DNA of 64,000 bases from CAG-411 sp050875145 (GCA_050875145.1 JBNMLH010000004.1:1-64000), one strand, 5' to 3'; counted from the stretch's first letter, positions 1 through 8,754 are shown. Numbers and translations are program-made. Notes: a model not told the origin generated them from the sequence alone.

Positions 1-47
1 CAAAGAGATAATAAAAAGCGAATTTATAAAATTAAAGAATATAAAGG

Positions 48-82
48 AAATCCCGCAAACGTTTTGTTTGCGGGATTTTTTT
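48..82 (+). terminator. Rho-independent terminator of the upstream gene
   Basis: A 13-bp perfect stem (48-60 with 66-78) closes a short loop and runs into a T tract at 76-82. It presumably ends a gene lying left of the window. Confidence 0.85.
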
Positions 83-130
83 ACTTTCCATCCAAATATA
101 AAACAGCACAAAAACGTATGAAAAAAAGTG

Positions 131-163
131 TATAGGTAACATATAGGTAACGCGTAGGTAACA
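131..163. repeat. Three tandem 11-bp direct repeats
   Basis: TATAGGTAACA, TATAGGTAACG and CGTAGGTAACA follow one another without spacer, so TAGGTAAC recurs on the same DNA face every 11 bp. This arrangement is typical of OmpR-family response-regulator sites and is also seen for integrase arm sites. Which protein binds here cannot be told from the sequence. Confidence 0.7.
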
Positions 164-327
164 CGATATAAGGTTAATTGCGTTTAGTAATTCTTTATAT
201 CGCCCAATTTGTAAGGATAGATGTTTTTGGCGTATAATTTTATGCGGAACAAGTTTGCTTCTAATTAAAGATGGTACTTGCTTTGTGGAAAAGTATATGT
301 TAAATATAGTAGTAGAAAATAAATAAT

Positions 328-408
328 AAGGAGAAAGAATATATGTGCAATAGATATGTTATGGTTCAGTAGTCTGAGCTTAGATAAAAATTGATAGTTA
401 AGCTCAGA
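328..408 (+). promoter_or_regulatory. Possible leader peptide followed by a hairpin
   Basis: An AAGGAG site (328-333) precedes an ATG at 343 that opens a 9-residue frame (MCNRYVMVQ) ending with TAG at 370-372. The next base starts a perfect 10-bp inverted repeat, TCTGAGCTTA (373-382) with TAAGCTCAGA (399-408). The layout resembles a translated leader in front of a regulatory stem, but no T tract follows, so it is not a plain terminator. The next gene starts 34 bp downstream. Confidence 0.35.
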
Positions 409-442
409 TGAATCCTAGGAATATATAATTTAGGAGGATAAG

Positions 443-721
443 ATGAGCTATATAAATGCAGAAAAAGTTCTGCCAAGGGAATTAATTGATACTATTCAGC
501 AATATGTTAGTGGAAAAGCAATCTATATACCAAGTGTTGGTAAAAAGTCATGGGGAAGTCAGACAGACACAAAAGAATATTTGCATAAAAGAAATGTTCA
601 GATATATATTGAATATAAAGAAGGAGCAAGTATAGATGAACTTGCTAATGATTATGCATTGTCTGAAAAAAGTATTAAGAGAATTATTCGAGGTATAAGG
701 AAATCGGAAGAGAATGATTAA
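443..721 (+). CDS. CD3324-like small helix-turn-helix protein
   Basis: The 92-residue product resembles the CD3324 family of small Mor-type DNA-binding proteins common in clostridia. The N-terminal half is a short helical region followed by a KSWG motif. The C-terminal half (about 60-88) reads as a helix-turn-helix, with SIDELANDYALSEKSIKRII as positioning and recognition helices. It has no membrane segment or signal peptide, so it is probably a cytoplasmic regulator of unknown target. AGGAGG at 432-437 sits 5 bp before the ATG. A hairpin and possible leader peptide precede it. An unrelated acetyltransferase follows 101 bp downstream, and no operon is evident. Confidence 0.75.
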   Translation: MSYINAEKVLPRELIDTIQQYVSGKAIYIPSVGKKSWGSQTDTKEYLHKRNVQIYIEYKEGASIDELANDYALSEKSIKRIIRGIRKSEEND

Positions 722-822
722 TACAAAGACTTGAAATGTAAAAGTGTGTAACTGTTGTGCTGTCTGTACGGTAACTTGTTGCCTTTGAGACAAAATAATG
801 CTGAAATAGGGGAAGAAATAAA

Positions 823-1275
823 ATGAAAAATTATAAATATATTACATTGATGGAACAACCAGAGTTAAAAGAGGCAGCAGCCAGTTGGTTTAGCTCTAAA
901 TGGGGTATACCAAAGGAAGCTTACTTAGAATGTATGGAAGCGTATCTGAACAAGGATACAGAGTATGGATGGTTCTTATGTTTATATGGTGATAAAATAG
1001 TTGCAGGAATGGGCGTTATTGAGAATGACTTTCATGACAGGAAAGATCTTACACCCAATGTATGTGCCGTATATACAGAGGAAGAACATCGCGGTAAAGG
1101 TATAGCAGGAAAGCTACTTGATATGGTTGTAAATGAAATGAAAAATAAGGAAATAACGCCATTGTATCTTGTTACAGATCATACAGGTTTTTATGAAAGA
1201 TATAGTTGGAAATTTTTATGTATGGTGCAGGGAGATGATGAGCCAGAAATGACTAGAATGTATGTACATTATTAG
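823..1275 (+). CDS. GNAT-family N-acetyltransferase
   Basis: At 150 residues it is the normal size of a single GNAT domain, which transfers an acetyl group from acetyl-CoA to an amine. The acetyl-CoA motif is visible around residues 80-101: a beta strand with VCAVYT, then the EEHRGKGIAGKLL loop and helix. A C-terminal strand contains the YLVTDHTGFYERY segment typical of the family. The substrate cannot be inferred. AGGGGAAG lies just upstream of the ATG. It stands alone between the CD3324-like gene and the two-component operon. Confidence 0.85.
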   Translation: MKNYKYITLMEQPELKEAAASWFSSKWGIPKEAYLECMEAYLNKDTEYGWFLCLYGDKIVAGMGVIENDFHDRKDLTPNVCAVYTEEEHRGKGIAGKLLDMVVNEMKNKEITPLYLVTDHTGFYERYSWKFLCMVQGDDEPEMTRMYVHY

Positions 1276-1375
1276 TTAAAATGTGTTAGAGAGGAATAAA
1301 GGTAGTAATGGAATATTAAGAGTGATATTTCATATACAAAACGTCTGTTGGTAAACCCTGTATTTCAGGGGAAAA

Positions 1376-1411
1376 GTTCCCAAAGAGACAATCGATTTTA
1401 CAATTGGGAAC
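1376..1411. repeat. Inverted repeat ahead of the response regulator
   Basis: GTTCCCAA (1376-1383) and TTGGGAAC (1404-1411) form a perfect 8-bp inverted repeat with a 20-bp spacer, about 45 bp before the response regulator start. A CCCTG/CAGGG mini-hairpin lies just upstream. It could be an operator or a 5' leader structure. There is no T tract. Confidence 0.4.
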
Positions 1412-1457
1412 ACTTTGGAACTTCTTTAGGCGAAATGGAAGGTTTACAGGTAAAAGC

Positions 1458-2120
1458 ATGTTAGATATTATAATTGTTGAAGATAACAAGGAAATAGGTA
1501 CTCTTTTAGGTGATTTTCTTCGCAAGGAACATTATGTAGTCAGCATTGTTGAAAATGGGGAAAAGGCACTGGAGTTGTTTGAGCGATATGGTGCGAAACT
1601 AATTATTTTGGACCTTATGCTTCCGGGCATGGATGGTTTTTCGGTTTGTAGCAAAATAAGAGAAAGTTCCAATGCGCATATCCTGATTGCTAGTGCAAAG
1701 ACAGCAAAAGAAGATAAGCTGAAGGGGCTAAATTTGGGGGCAGATGATTACATAGAAAAGCCCTATGATATTGATATATTACTTGCCAAAATTAAAGGTG
1801 TTTTTAAGCGAAAATATGCGGTGGATGAGATTACGGAGGAAAATATAAAGTTAGATATAGTGAATCATCGTCTGTATGTGGACGAAAAAGAGGTCGCTAT
1901 TACAATAAAAGAATTTGAATTATTAAAGTTACTGATTGAAAATAAAGGAGTTACATTGAAGAAAGAATATCTTTTTAATTCTGTATGGGGAAGTGATAGC
2001 GAATCAGAGTTGCAAACATTGACGGTTCATATCAAATGGCTACGACAAAAGATAGAGCTGGATTCAAAGCATCCAAAGCACATTATTACAGAATGGGGAG
2101 TAGGATATCGGTTTGAATAA
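1458..2120 (+). CDS. OmpR-family response regulator
   Basis: The product has a receiver domain (about 1-115) and a winged-helix DNA-binding domain (about 130-220). The receiver has the acidic pair in VEDN, phosphoacceptor Asp52 in LDLMLPG, and the conserved Lys in EKPYD. The output domain has the KEFELL motif and the usual C-terminal GVGYRF hairpin. I start it at ATG 1458 because the receiver begins there. An upstream in-frame TTG at 1404 would add 18 residues unlike the family. It overlaps the histidine kinase gene by 8 bp, so the two are translationally coupled. The adjacent ABC transporter genes are the likely targets. Confidence 0.9.
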   Translation: MLDIIIVEDNKEIGTLLGDFLRKEHYVVSIVENGEKALELFERYGAKLIILDLMLPGMDGFSVCSKIRESSNAHILIASAKTAKEDKLKGLNLGADDYIEKPYDIDILLAKIKGVFKRKYAVDEITEENIKLDIVNHRLYVDEKEVAITIKEFELLKLLIENKGVTLKKEYLFNSVWGSDSESELQTLTVHIKWLRQKIELDSKHPKHIITEWGVGYRFE

Positions 2121-3336
2121 TTATAGAAAATTTGTTACCGTTTTTCTTTTGGTGGAGGTTATTCTGATTATCGGATGTAATGGAATGCTTCGAAAAGCGT
2201 GGAAAGAAAATCAGGAGAAAAGTTATCGGGTAGATATACAAAGAGCTGTGAAAGAAATGAAGGCGGGGAAAAACGCAGAAGAGATAGATTTGGGGCAATA
2301 CAAAACTATTTTGGCAATATCAAAATTTGATCCCCAACAGCGTTGCAGCAATGCCTATACAGTAGAGGAGATAAATGGAGGGCTATATCGATTTGAATAT
2401 CAAGTGAAAAATAGTGCAAAAGGAATACGGATGAATGCTTGGATTTCTGGTATTATTTTTTTAGGGAGCATTTGTATGCTTTGGCTGATTGGAAGAAAAA
2501 TCATACAACCCTTTCATACCATGAATCATCTAGTTTCTGAATTGGCAAAAGGAAATTTATCTATGCCATTAAAAGCGGAGAAAAGTAAATTTTTTGGACA
2601 ATTTCTTTGGGGATTGGATATGCTCAGGGAAAAATTAGAGCAGGATAAAATAAGGGAATTGGAGCTTGTAAGAGAGAAAAAGACGTTACTGTTGTCCTTA
2701 TCCCATGACATAAAAACGCCCCTGTCTGCTATTGATTTGTATGCAAAGGCACTTTCGCAGAATTTATATGACAGCGAGGAGAAAAAACAGGAGGCTGTTT
2801 TGGGCATTGAAAAAAATGCAGAGGAGATTAAGAAATATATAAATGAAATAGCAGATGCATCCAGAGAAGAATTTTTAAATTTGAGAGTTAGCAATCAGGA
2901 GTTTTATTTATCTGCGCTAGTAGGGAGCATAACAAAGTATTATAAGGAAAAAACGGAACAATTACATACTGTGTTTTTGGTAGATAAAATCCAGGACTGT
3001 CTGCTTTATGGAGATGTAAATCGAGCAGTAGAAGTCATGCAAAACGTGATGGAAAATGCGATAAAATATGGGGATGGAAAGGAGATTCATATTTCCTTTC
3101 AGGAGGAAGAAAACTGTAAATTGATTACAGTGGAAAATACAGGATGTAGTTTGAAAGAAGATGAAATTACGCATGTATTTGATTCCTTCTATCGAGGTAG
3201 TAATAGCGAAAAAGTAAAAGGGAGTGGTCTTGGTCTTTATATCTGCAAAGAAATATTACATAAGATGGATGGAGAAATATTTGCTCGGATAATAGAAGAT
3301 AGGTTTTTGATAACGATTGTGTTGCGAAAAATGTAG
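2113..3336 (+). CDS. Sensor histidine kinase partnered with the 1458 regulator
   Basis: The 407-residue kinase has a membrane segment at about 7-24, an extracellular part of some 80 residues, a second membrane segment near 107-127 and a HAMP-like linker. The dimerisation box has His198 in SLSHDIKTP. The ATPase domain has an N box (QNVMENAIKYG) and a G2 box (KGSGLGLYI). The usual DxG box is replaced by VENTG, a variant seen in kinases next to ABC transporters. Translation starts at TTG 2113, overlapping the regulator stop, and no earlier start is possible in an operon sense. A strong terminator follows at 3327-3363, so the ABC genes have a separate promoter. Confidence 0.88.
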   Translation: MNNYRKFVTVFLLVEVILIIGCNGMLRKAWKENQEKSYRVDIQRAVKEMKAGKNAEEIDLGQYKTILAISKFDPQQRCSNAYTVEEINGGLYRFEYQVKNSAKGIRMNAWISGIIFLGSICMLWLIGRKIIQPFHTMNHLVSELAKGNLSMPLKAEKSKFFGQFLWGLDMLREKLEQDKIRELELVREKKTLLLSLSHDIKTPLSAIDLYAKALSQNLYDSEEKKQEAVLGIEKNAEEIKKYINEIADASREEFLNLRVSNQEFYLSALVGSITKYYKEKTEQLHTVFLVDKIQDCLLYGDVNRAVEVMQNVMENAIKYGDGKEIHISFQEEENCKLITVENTGCSLKEDEITHVFDSFYRGSNSEKVKGSGLGLYICKEILHKMDGEIFARIIEDRFLITIVLRKM

Positions 3337-3363
3337 TATGGTAACAAACATACTACATTTTTT
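3327..3363 (+). terminator. Terminator after the two-component genes
   Basis: ATGTAGTATG (3331-3340) pairs perfectly with CATACTACAT (3349-3358), extended by A/T pairs into a run of T. The stem contains the stop codon of the kinase gene. Confidence 0.85.
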
Positions 3364-3468
3364 CGTTATAGAGGAAAAATAAAATTGGTTTAAGGATTAT
3401 TTAATAATTTCTAAAGTATAGTGGATATAGAATTCCGAGCGCACATAGAAAAATAAAGGAGGAAGCCT

Positions 3469-5832
3469 ATGTACTTAGACATTTTAAAACGAGATGTAAA
3501 ACGAAAAAAGACAATGAATATTATTTTGCTGCTATTTACCATTCTTGCTGCAACCTTTGTATCCAGTGGATTAAGTAATGTTATAACGGTTATAAATGGG
3601 ACTGATTATTTTTTAGACAAAGCAGGAATTGGAGATTACATGGTGATTACCCAAGGGGGAGATGGGGGTGTGATGAAAATATTAGACCAATCCTCCAATG
3701 TAAAGAATTATAGGGTAGAAAACTGTTATTGGGCATCTAAGGATAATTTGACTCTGCATAACAAACATATTGATATGAAGAACAATGCGCTGGTGATACA
3801 GTCTATTGCTAATAAAGGCATTCAATATTTTCAAACAGACAATAATGTACTTACGAAAATAAAGAAAGGGGATATTTATGTAACGGCTGGATTTTTGAAA
3901 AAAAACGGTTCAAAAATCGGAGATAACATGCAGGTTACATTGGGAGATACATCGAAATCATTTCGTATAGCAGGTGAGATAAAAGATGCCTTACTGGGGT
4001 CAGAGATGATGGGAAATATCAGATTGTTGTTAAACGAGGAAGACTATCAAATATTTATGCAGGATAAAAGTCTGGCGGAGAAAAGTGGCTACATTTTTTA
4101 TATTGACTCGAATCAGGTAGATGCACTTTCGACTGAATTATCAAGAGCTTCCAATATATTATTTGATGGAACACGTTCTACGATAAAACTTTGTTATGTA
4201 ATGGAAATGATAGTTGCTATGATTGTGTTGGTATTGAGCGTATGTTTGATTATTGTATCTTTTGTCCTTTTAAAATTTGTCATAACTTTTTCTATTAATG
4301 AGGAATTTAGAGAGATTGGTGTCATGAAGGCAATAGGCATCAAAGATAGAAAAATCAGACAGCTATATGTCATAAAATATTTTGCAATGGCGGTTGTTGG
4401 TGGAAGTATAGGATTATTGATAAGTTTTCCTTTTGGAGCTATGTTGATTCGGTCTGTTTCGAAAAAAATGGTACTGGGAAATGACAAGGGAAGCCTGTTA
4501 AATGTTATAGGTGCAATTACTGTTATTTTATTGATGGTTGCATTTACCTATCTATGTACAGGAAGAGTAAAAAAGGCTACACCAGTAGATGCTATTCGAA
4601 ATGGACAGACAGGAGAACGGTATAAGAAAAAAAGAGGATGTTCCTTACGAAAAACACATACGAATGCTTCTCTGTATATGGCAATGAATGATATATGCAG
4701 TTCACCTAAGAGATTTTTTACCATTATCACATCCTTTTTTCTATGTTCCATTTTTGTACTTGGAGTTGTGCTTGTGACAGATACCATGAAAAGTAAAAAT
4801 CTCATTACAACATTTGGAAAGGAATCGGATGTTTATATAACAGATGCAAAGTTAATGAAAATGGATTTTATAGGTCGGGGAGGAGATACTGGTTTAGAGC
4901 AAGAGATAAAAAGGATTGAGAGTGACTTAAAAAAGCATGGTATGGCAGGAAAGGTCAGTATGGAGGTTTGGTATAAATATAACTGTGAGTCGAATGGAAA
5001 GGTGTTTTCTGGTATAACGTGTCAACAAAATAAGAAAACGAAAACGACGGATTATGAATACATAGAAGGTTCTGCCCCACAAAATGCAGATGAAATCGCC
5101 ATTACGCCTACGATTGCAAAGCAAATAGATGCAAAAATAGGTGATACAGTAACCATGGATTATGGAACAGAAAAAAGAGAGTGTATGGTGGTAGGATATT
5201 TTCAGACCATGAATCAATTAGGAAAAGTGATAAGACTTCATCAGGATGCACCAACATCTATGGAGTATTCCAGTGCAATGATGGCATTTCAAATTGATTT
5301 TGCGGATCATCCAGAGGAAAAAGAGATTGCGCATAGGATAGAGAAAATAAAAAAGTTATACGATGTTGAAGATGTGTTTAATGCAGCACAATATTGTTCC
5401 GATTGTATTGGGGTAGTGGAAACGATGGAGGTAGTAAGTAAACTTCTTTTGTGCATTACCTGCTTTGTAGTCATTTTAGTAACGATTTTAATGGAAAGAA
5501 CATTTATAGCAGACGAAACAGGACAGATTGCATTACTAAAGGCTATTGGTTTTAAAGACAGTGCGATTGTTAAGTGGCAGATAGAACGATTTATGATTGT
5601 GGGCATCGTATCAGAAGTAGCTGCGGTCATTTTGACAGTACCAGTTACAAAATTGTGGTGTAATCCAATCTGGCATATGATGGGAGCAGAAAATGTGAAA
5701 TACTATTTTAATCCATTTTCTTTGGTGGTGCTATATCCTGGAATTATTTTATTGATTACAGGTATTTCCGCATCAATTGCTGCACTTTTTACAAAGAAGA
5801 TCAGTAGTAGAGAGCTTGTGAATGTTGAATAG
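3469..5832 (+). CDS. FtsX/MacB-type ABC transporter permease
   Basis: The 787-residue membrane protein is built of two similar halves. Each half has one N-terminal membrane segment, a soluble extracellular domain of about 200 residues, and three further membrane segments forming an FtsX domain. The REIGVMKAIG signature of this superfamily is clear in the first half, and the second half has QIALLKAIGFKD in the matching place. Such permeases act as mechanotransmission or lipid/peptide export pumps with a MacB/LolD-type ATPase, here the next gene 15 bp downstream. AAGGAGGAAG precedes the ATG. Position beside a two-component system suggests a response to envelope stress or antimicrobial peptides, but this is inference. 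Confidence 0.88.
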   Translation: MYLDILKRDVKRKKTMNIILLLFTILAATFVSSGLSNVITVINGTDYFLDKAGIGDYMVITQGGDGGVMKILDQSSNVKNYRVENCYWASKDNLTLHNKHIDMKNNALVIQSIANKGIQYFQTDNNVLTKIKKGDIYVTAGFLKKNGSKIGDNMQVTLGDTSKSFRIAGEIKDALLGSEMMGNIRLLLNEEDYQIFMQDKSLAEKSGYIFYIDSNQVDALSTELSRASNILFDGTRSTIKLCYVMEMIVAMIVLVLSVCLIIVSFVLLKFVITFSINEEFREIGVMKAIGIKDRKIRQLYVIKYFAMAVVGGSIGLLISFPFGAMLIRSVSKKMVLGNDKGSLLNVIGAITVILLMVAFTYLCTGRVKKATPVDAIRNGQTGERYKKKRGCSLRKTHTNASLYMAMNDICSSPKRFFTIITSFFLCSIFVLGVVLVTDTMKSKNLITTFGKESDVYITDAKLMKMDFIGRGGDTGLEQEIKRIESDLKKHGMAGKVSMEVWYKYNCESNGKVFSGITCQQNKKTKTTDYEYIEGSAPQNADEIAITPTIAKQIDAKIGDTVTMDYGTEKRECMVVGYFQTMNQLGKVIRLHQDAPTSMEYSSAMMAFQIDFADHPEEKEIAHRIEKIKKLYDVEDVFNAAQYCSDCIGVVETMEVVSKLLLCITCFVVILVTILMERTFIADETGQIALLKAIGFKDSAIVKWQIERFMIVGIVSEVAAVILTVPVTKLWCNPIWHMMGAENVKYYFNPFSLVVLYPGIILLITGISASIAALFTKKISSRELVNVE

Positions 5833-5847
5833 ATAGGAGAAAATAAT

Positions 5848-6615
5848 ATGGAAAATATAATATTAGATGTAAAGGATTTATGTAAGACTTATATATTAGA
5901 CAAACGACAGAACAATGTATTAAGAAATATATGTTTTCAAGTAAATGAAGGAGACATGGTAGCAATCATGGGACCTTCCGGTTCTGGAAAATCTACGTTG
6001 CTATATGCTGTATCGGGAATGGATGCACCTACAAGTGGAACGGTCGTATTTGATGGGAAAGATATAACAAAATTAACAGCAAATGAGCTGGCAAATGTCA
6101 GGTTAGACGATATGGGGTTCATTTTTCAGCAGATGTACATGATGAAAAATTTAACAATATTAGATAATATCGTTTTGCCTGCCATAGAAAGCAAAAAGAG
6201 AAACGAAAGTAGAAAAGAAAAAATACAAAGAGCAGAGGAACTGATGCGTAAATTGTCTATTATAGAGGTTGCAGAAAATGATATTAATGAAGTATCAGGC
6301 GGGCAATTGCAAAGAGCTTGTATATGCAGAAGTATGATGAACGATCCGAAATTACTATTTGCGGATGAACCAACGGGGGCTTTGAACCGAATGGCTTCCG
6401 CGGAAGTAATGGAGGAATTGGTTCAACTGAATCAAGAAGGCACCACCATTATGATGGTTACACATGATGTTAAGGTGGCAGCAAAATGTAAAAGAGTGTT
6501 ATATATTGTTGATGGAATGATAAAAGGGGAATATCTGGCACCTGAGGAGAAAGGATTGCATGAATCAGACAAAGAGAGAAGATTAAATACTTGGCTTATG
6601 GATTTGGGGTGGTAA
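5848..6615 (+). CDS. ABC transporter ATP-binding protein (MacB/LolD type)
   Basis: The 255-residue ATPase shows Walker A (GPSGSGKS), a Q loop (IFQQMYM), signature (VSGGQLQRA), Walker B with the ADEPTGALN sequence characteristic of MacB/LolD/BceA ATPases, and the H loop (VTHD). It energises the permease encoded 15 bp upstream. AGGAGAAA provides the ribosome binding site. The C-terminal 30 residues beyond the ATPase fold are charged and unassigned. A bidirectional terminator follows immediately. Confidence 0.92.
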   Translation: MENIILDVKDLCKTYILDKRQNNVLRNICFQVNEGDMVAIMGPSGSGKSTLLYAVSGMDAPTSGTVVFDGKDITKLTANELANVRLDDMGFIFQQMYMMKNLTILDNIVLPAIESKKRNESRKEKIQRAEELMRKLSIIEVAENDINEVSGGQLQRACICRSMMNDPKLLFADEPTGALNRMASAEVMEELVQLNQEGTTIMMVTHDVKVAAKCKRVLYIVDGMIKGEYLAPEEKGLHESDKERRLNTWLMDLGW

Positions 6616-6619
6616 TGAT

Positions 6620-6655
6620 AAAACAGGCGTGTCCGTTTTGTGACACGCCTGTTTT
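6620..6655. terminator. Bidirectional terminator, hairpin copy 1
   Basis: A 14-bp perfect stem (6620-6633 with 6642-6655) has loop CGTTTTGT and A/T ends on both sides. It separates the convergent ABC ATPase and 6680 genes. The core 12-bp stem and loop recur at 7591-7622. Confidence 0.85.
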
Positions 6656-6679
6656 AACGTTAATAACAGTGAAATATAG

Positions 6680-7513
6680 TTAGCCTGCTAATATCCAGCT
6701 TGCAACTTTTGCCTTATTTGTTCCGTTAGTTTTCACGATATAAGCGGCTGCTTTTCCAGTATTTATGCCTGAATTACATTGCACATAAATATATTTACCG
6801 GTAACCGTAAAGCTTAGAACTCCATTTTTATTTGAAAAGACCGTAGTTGTTTTTCCTGTTTTGACATTTTTTCTTGTAATTTTAGTTGCTGTTTTATTTA
6901 AAGTGTAGGTATAGCTGTTTACATTTCCAGTCGTACGTTTTCCATAATATCTGGAAATGTAGATGGTTTTTTTGGTTATCTTAGAACATTTCTTTTTGTT
7001 TTTTCCGTTTAGAGACATAGAATATGTCTTTTTTGTGGAAGTTGTTACATAGTGTTCCAAAGCAGGTTCATAATAACGTTTGTATTTTGTATAAATAATT
7101 CTATTTCCTGCAATAACAGGTTCTGTTCCGCAGGCAAGTTTTGTCCGCTGTGTCCCCTTAAAATTCATACGGTATACATAAAGTTCGATTCCTTCTGAAC
7201 CAGGATATTTGTTCCATGTAAAGTAAATGTATTTTCCCTTTATGGATAAATTAGAAAAACCTCTTGTAAAGCTGCCGTCTACACTGGAGTCTAAAATAAC
7301 TTTGACCTTTTTGGTCTTTGCGTTGTAGCATTGAATTTGCGTATCATTCTCTGCAAGAAAGAAGATATTATTGCCGGACGCACAAGCCTCACCGGAATCT
7401 TTATATACTTTTTTTGCCTGTGCTATTTTAGGTGATGTTGCCACAATTGGAAAAATGGAAACCAATAAAACAATTGTCAGCAAGCTGCTTATTACTCTCC
7501 TCGTTCGTTTCAT
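6680..7513 (-). CDS. Secreted beta-propeller-like protein (DUF5050-like)
   Basis: The 277-residue protein begins with a Sec signal peptide (MKRTRR, then a hydrophobic stretch ending near AQA). The mature part is rich in Tyr, Lys and Thr and repeats the pattern 'G-x-Y-I-Y/F ... N ... G-x-x-x-T-K' that marks DUF5050/propeller-like extracellular domains, for example IKGKYIYFTW and VTGKYIYVQC. No catalytic motif or cell-wall anchor is visible. AGGAGGG lies 6 bp before the ATG, with a sigma-A promoter at 7544-7572. The gene is monocistronic, between two copies of the same hairpin. Function is unknown. Confidence 0.7.
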   Translation of the reverse strand: MKRTRRVISSLLTIVLLVSIFPIVATSPKIAQAKKVYKDSGEACASGNNIFFLAENDTQIQCYNAKTKKVKVILDSSVDGSFTRGFSNLSIKGKYIYFTWNKYPGSEGIELYVYRMNFKGTQRTKLACGTEPVIAGNRIIYTKYKRYYEPALEHYVTTSTKKTYSMSLNGKNKKKCSKITKKTIYISRYYGKRTTGNVNSYTYTLNKTATKITRKNVKTGKTTTVFSNKNGVLSFTVTGKYIYVQCNSGINTGKAAAYIVKTNGTNKAKVASWILAG

Positions 7514-7543
7514 ATAAACCCTCCTAAATTTTGGTATAATATC

Positions 7544-7572
7544 ATTTTATCACAAACAGAGGAAAGAAACAA
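7544..7572 (-). promoter_or_regulatory. Sigma-A promoter of the secreted protein gene
   Basis: On the minus strand TTGTTT (7567-7572) is 17 bp from TAAAAT (7544-7549), about 30 bp before the start codon. Confidence 0.6.
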
Positions 7573-7586
7573 TAAAAGGTATCAAA

Positions 7587-7626
7587 ATGTAACAGGCGTG
7601 TCCGTTTTGTGACACGCCTGTTACAT
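7587..7626. terminator. Terminator, hairpin copy 2
   Basis: A 16-bp perfect stem (7587-7602 with 7611-7626) has the same loop as the 6620 hairpin. It touches the stop codon of the aminotransferase gene (7627-7629), so on the minus strand it ends that transcript. Confidence 0.8.
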
Positions 7627-8754
7627 TTATTGCTTTTCCAAAAAACATTTTTCTAAATCATCAGAAAGTGTTACACCCAATTCTGTTAATACAATCTGTA
7701 AGGCATGTAAAGTTTTTTGGACTTTATCCTCACGACAATTTTCTCCCATATGTCCAATACGAAGAACTTGACCTTCCATTACATCAAAAGAACCAGCAAT
7801 CATAATCTGATGTTCCAAACGCATTTTTTCAAGAATAGCAGATGCGGTTACCTGACCTGGTACTTTAATTACAGTTACGGTTCCGCAAAATCCATCTTTT
7901 TGATAAAGCTCTAAACCACATTTTTGCACAGCGTAGCGTACGCGTTTAGAAATGTTTTGATGACGAGCTACAATATCTGGCTCCTGTTCAATATTTTTTA
8001 ATGCCTGCGCAAGTCCTTTTATGTCGCTGATTGGCATAGTATATGGGAACCATTGATTTTCATAGTAATTTTCGAAAGTAAGAAGGTTAGCGTAAAAAGA
8101 AGCAATTGGAGTTTTGCGATTTTTCATTGCTGCCTTTGCATCATCACTCATAGTTACAAGTGTAAGTCCTGGAGGCGCAGAGATAACCTTCTGTGAGCCA
8201 CCCAATAAAATATCAATCTGGAATGTATCCACATCCATTTTCTCACCAAACATGGCAGAAACAGAATCAACGACGGTAAGAATACCGTAGGATTTTAGTA
8301 ATTTGCAAATATCTTTGATGGGATTGCACATACCACTTGGGGTGTCGCAGTGTACTACAGTGGCATACTTGAAATTCGAGTCCTTTTGCAAATATTGTTC
8401 TAAGGCATCCACATCAATTGGAAGGTGATAGTCTGTTGTATACAAAACAGGAGTTCCACCGTACATAGTTACAAAATCTTGAAACCCTTTTCCAAATACG
8501 CCGTTATCCAAAACCAGTACACGGTCACCCGCTTCTGTAAGGGATGCGCAGGCAGCTTCCAGACCTAAAATACCTTCGCCACCTAAGATTAAAGTTTCAT
8601 TTTCTGTTTTTACGAGCTTGCTGAAAAGTTTGCATGTATTACGATAAAAATCATAAAATTCCTTGTCCAAATCAGGGTTTGTACAAGCTTCACTTCTTGC
8701 CATTCTTACATTTTCTGCGACCTGTGTAGGTCCGGGTGTCATGATTTCGTACAT
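7627..8754 (-). CDS. Class V aminotransferase (alanine-glyoxylate / serine-pyruvate type)
   Basis: The 375-residue PLP enzyme belongs to the alanine-glyoxylate and serine-pyruvate aminotransferase group, usually 360-390 residues. It opens with the diagnostic MTPGPTQV. The phosphate-binding glycines are in LGGEGILGLEA, the PLP-ring Asp in VVDSVSAMFG, and the Schiff-base Lys in GGSQKVISAPPGL. Likely chemistry is transfer of an amino group between alanine or serine and glyoxylate or pyruvate; phosphonate transaminases of the same fold cannot be excluded. GGAGGA precedes the ATG. The ECF S component gene lies upstream on the same strand, separated by a 200-bp array of palindromic repeats. Confidence 0.88.
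   Translation of the reverse strand: MYEIMTPGPTQVAENVRMARSEACTNPDLDKEFYDFYRNTCKLFSKLVKTENETLILGGEGILGLEAACASLTEAGDRVLVLDNGVFGKGFQDFVTMYGGTPVLYTTDYHLPIDVDALEQYLQKDSNFKYATVVHCDTPSGMCNPIKDICKLLKSYGILTVVDSVSAMFGEKMDVDTFQIDILLGGSQKVISAPPGLTLVTMSDDAKAAMKNRKTPIASFYANLLTFENYYENQWFPYTMPISDIKGLAQALKNIEQEPDIVARHQNISKRVRYAVQKCGLELYQKDGFCGTVTVIKVPGQVTASAILEKMRLEHQIMIAGSFDVMEGQVLRIGHMGENCREDKVQKTLHALQIVLTELGVTLSDDLEKCFLEKQ

Larger units (their letters stand above)
83..442. other. 360-base gene-free stretch
   Basis: No convincing protein-coding gene lies here. It holds three tandem 11-bp repeats (131-163), a possible 9-codon leader (343-372) and a hairpin (373-408), listed separately. The rest is AT-rich with no other structure that I recognise. 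Confidence 0.6.
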
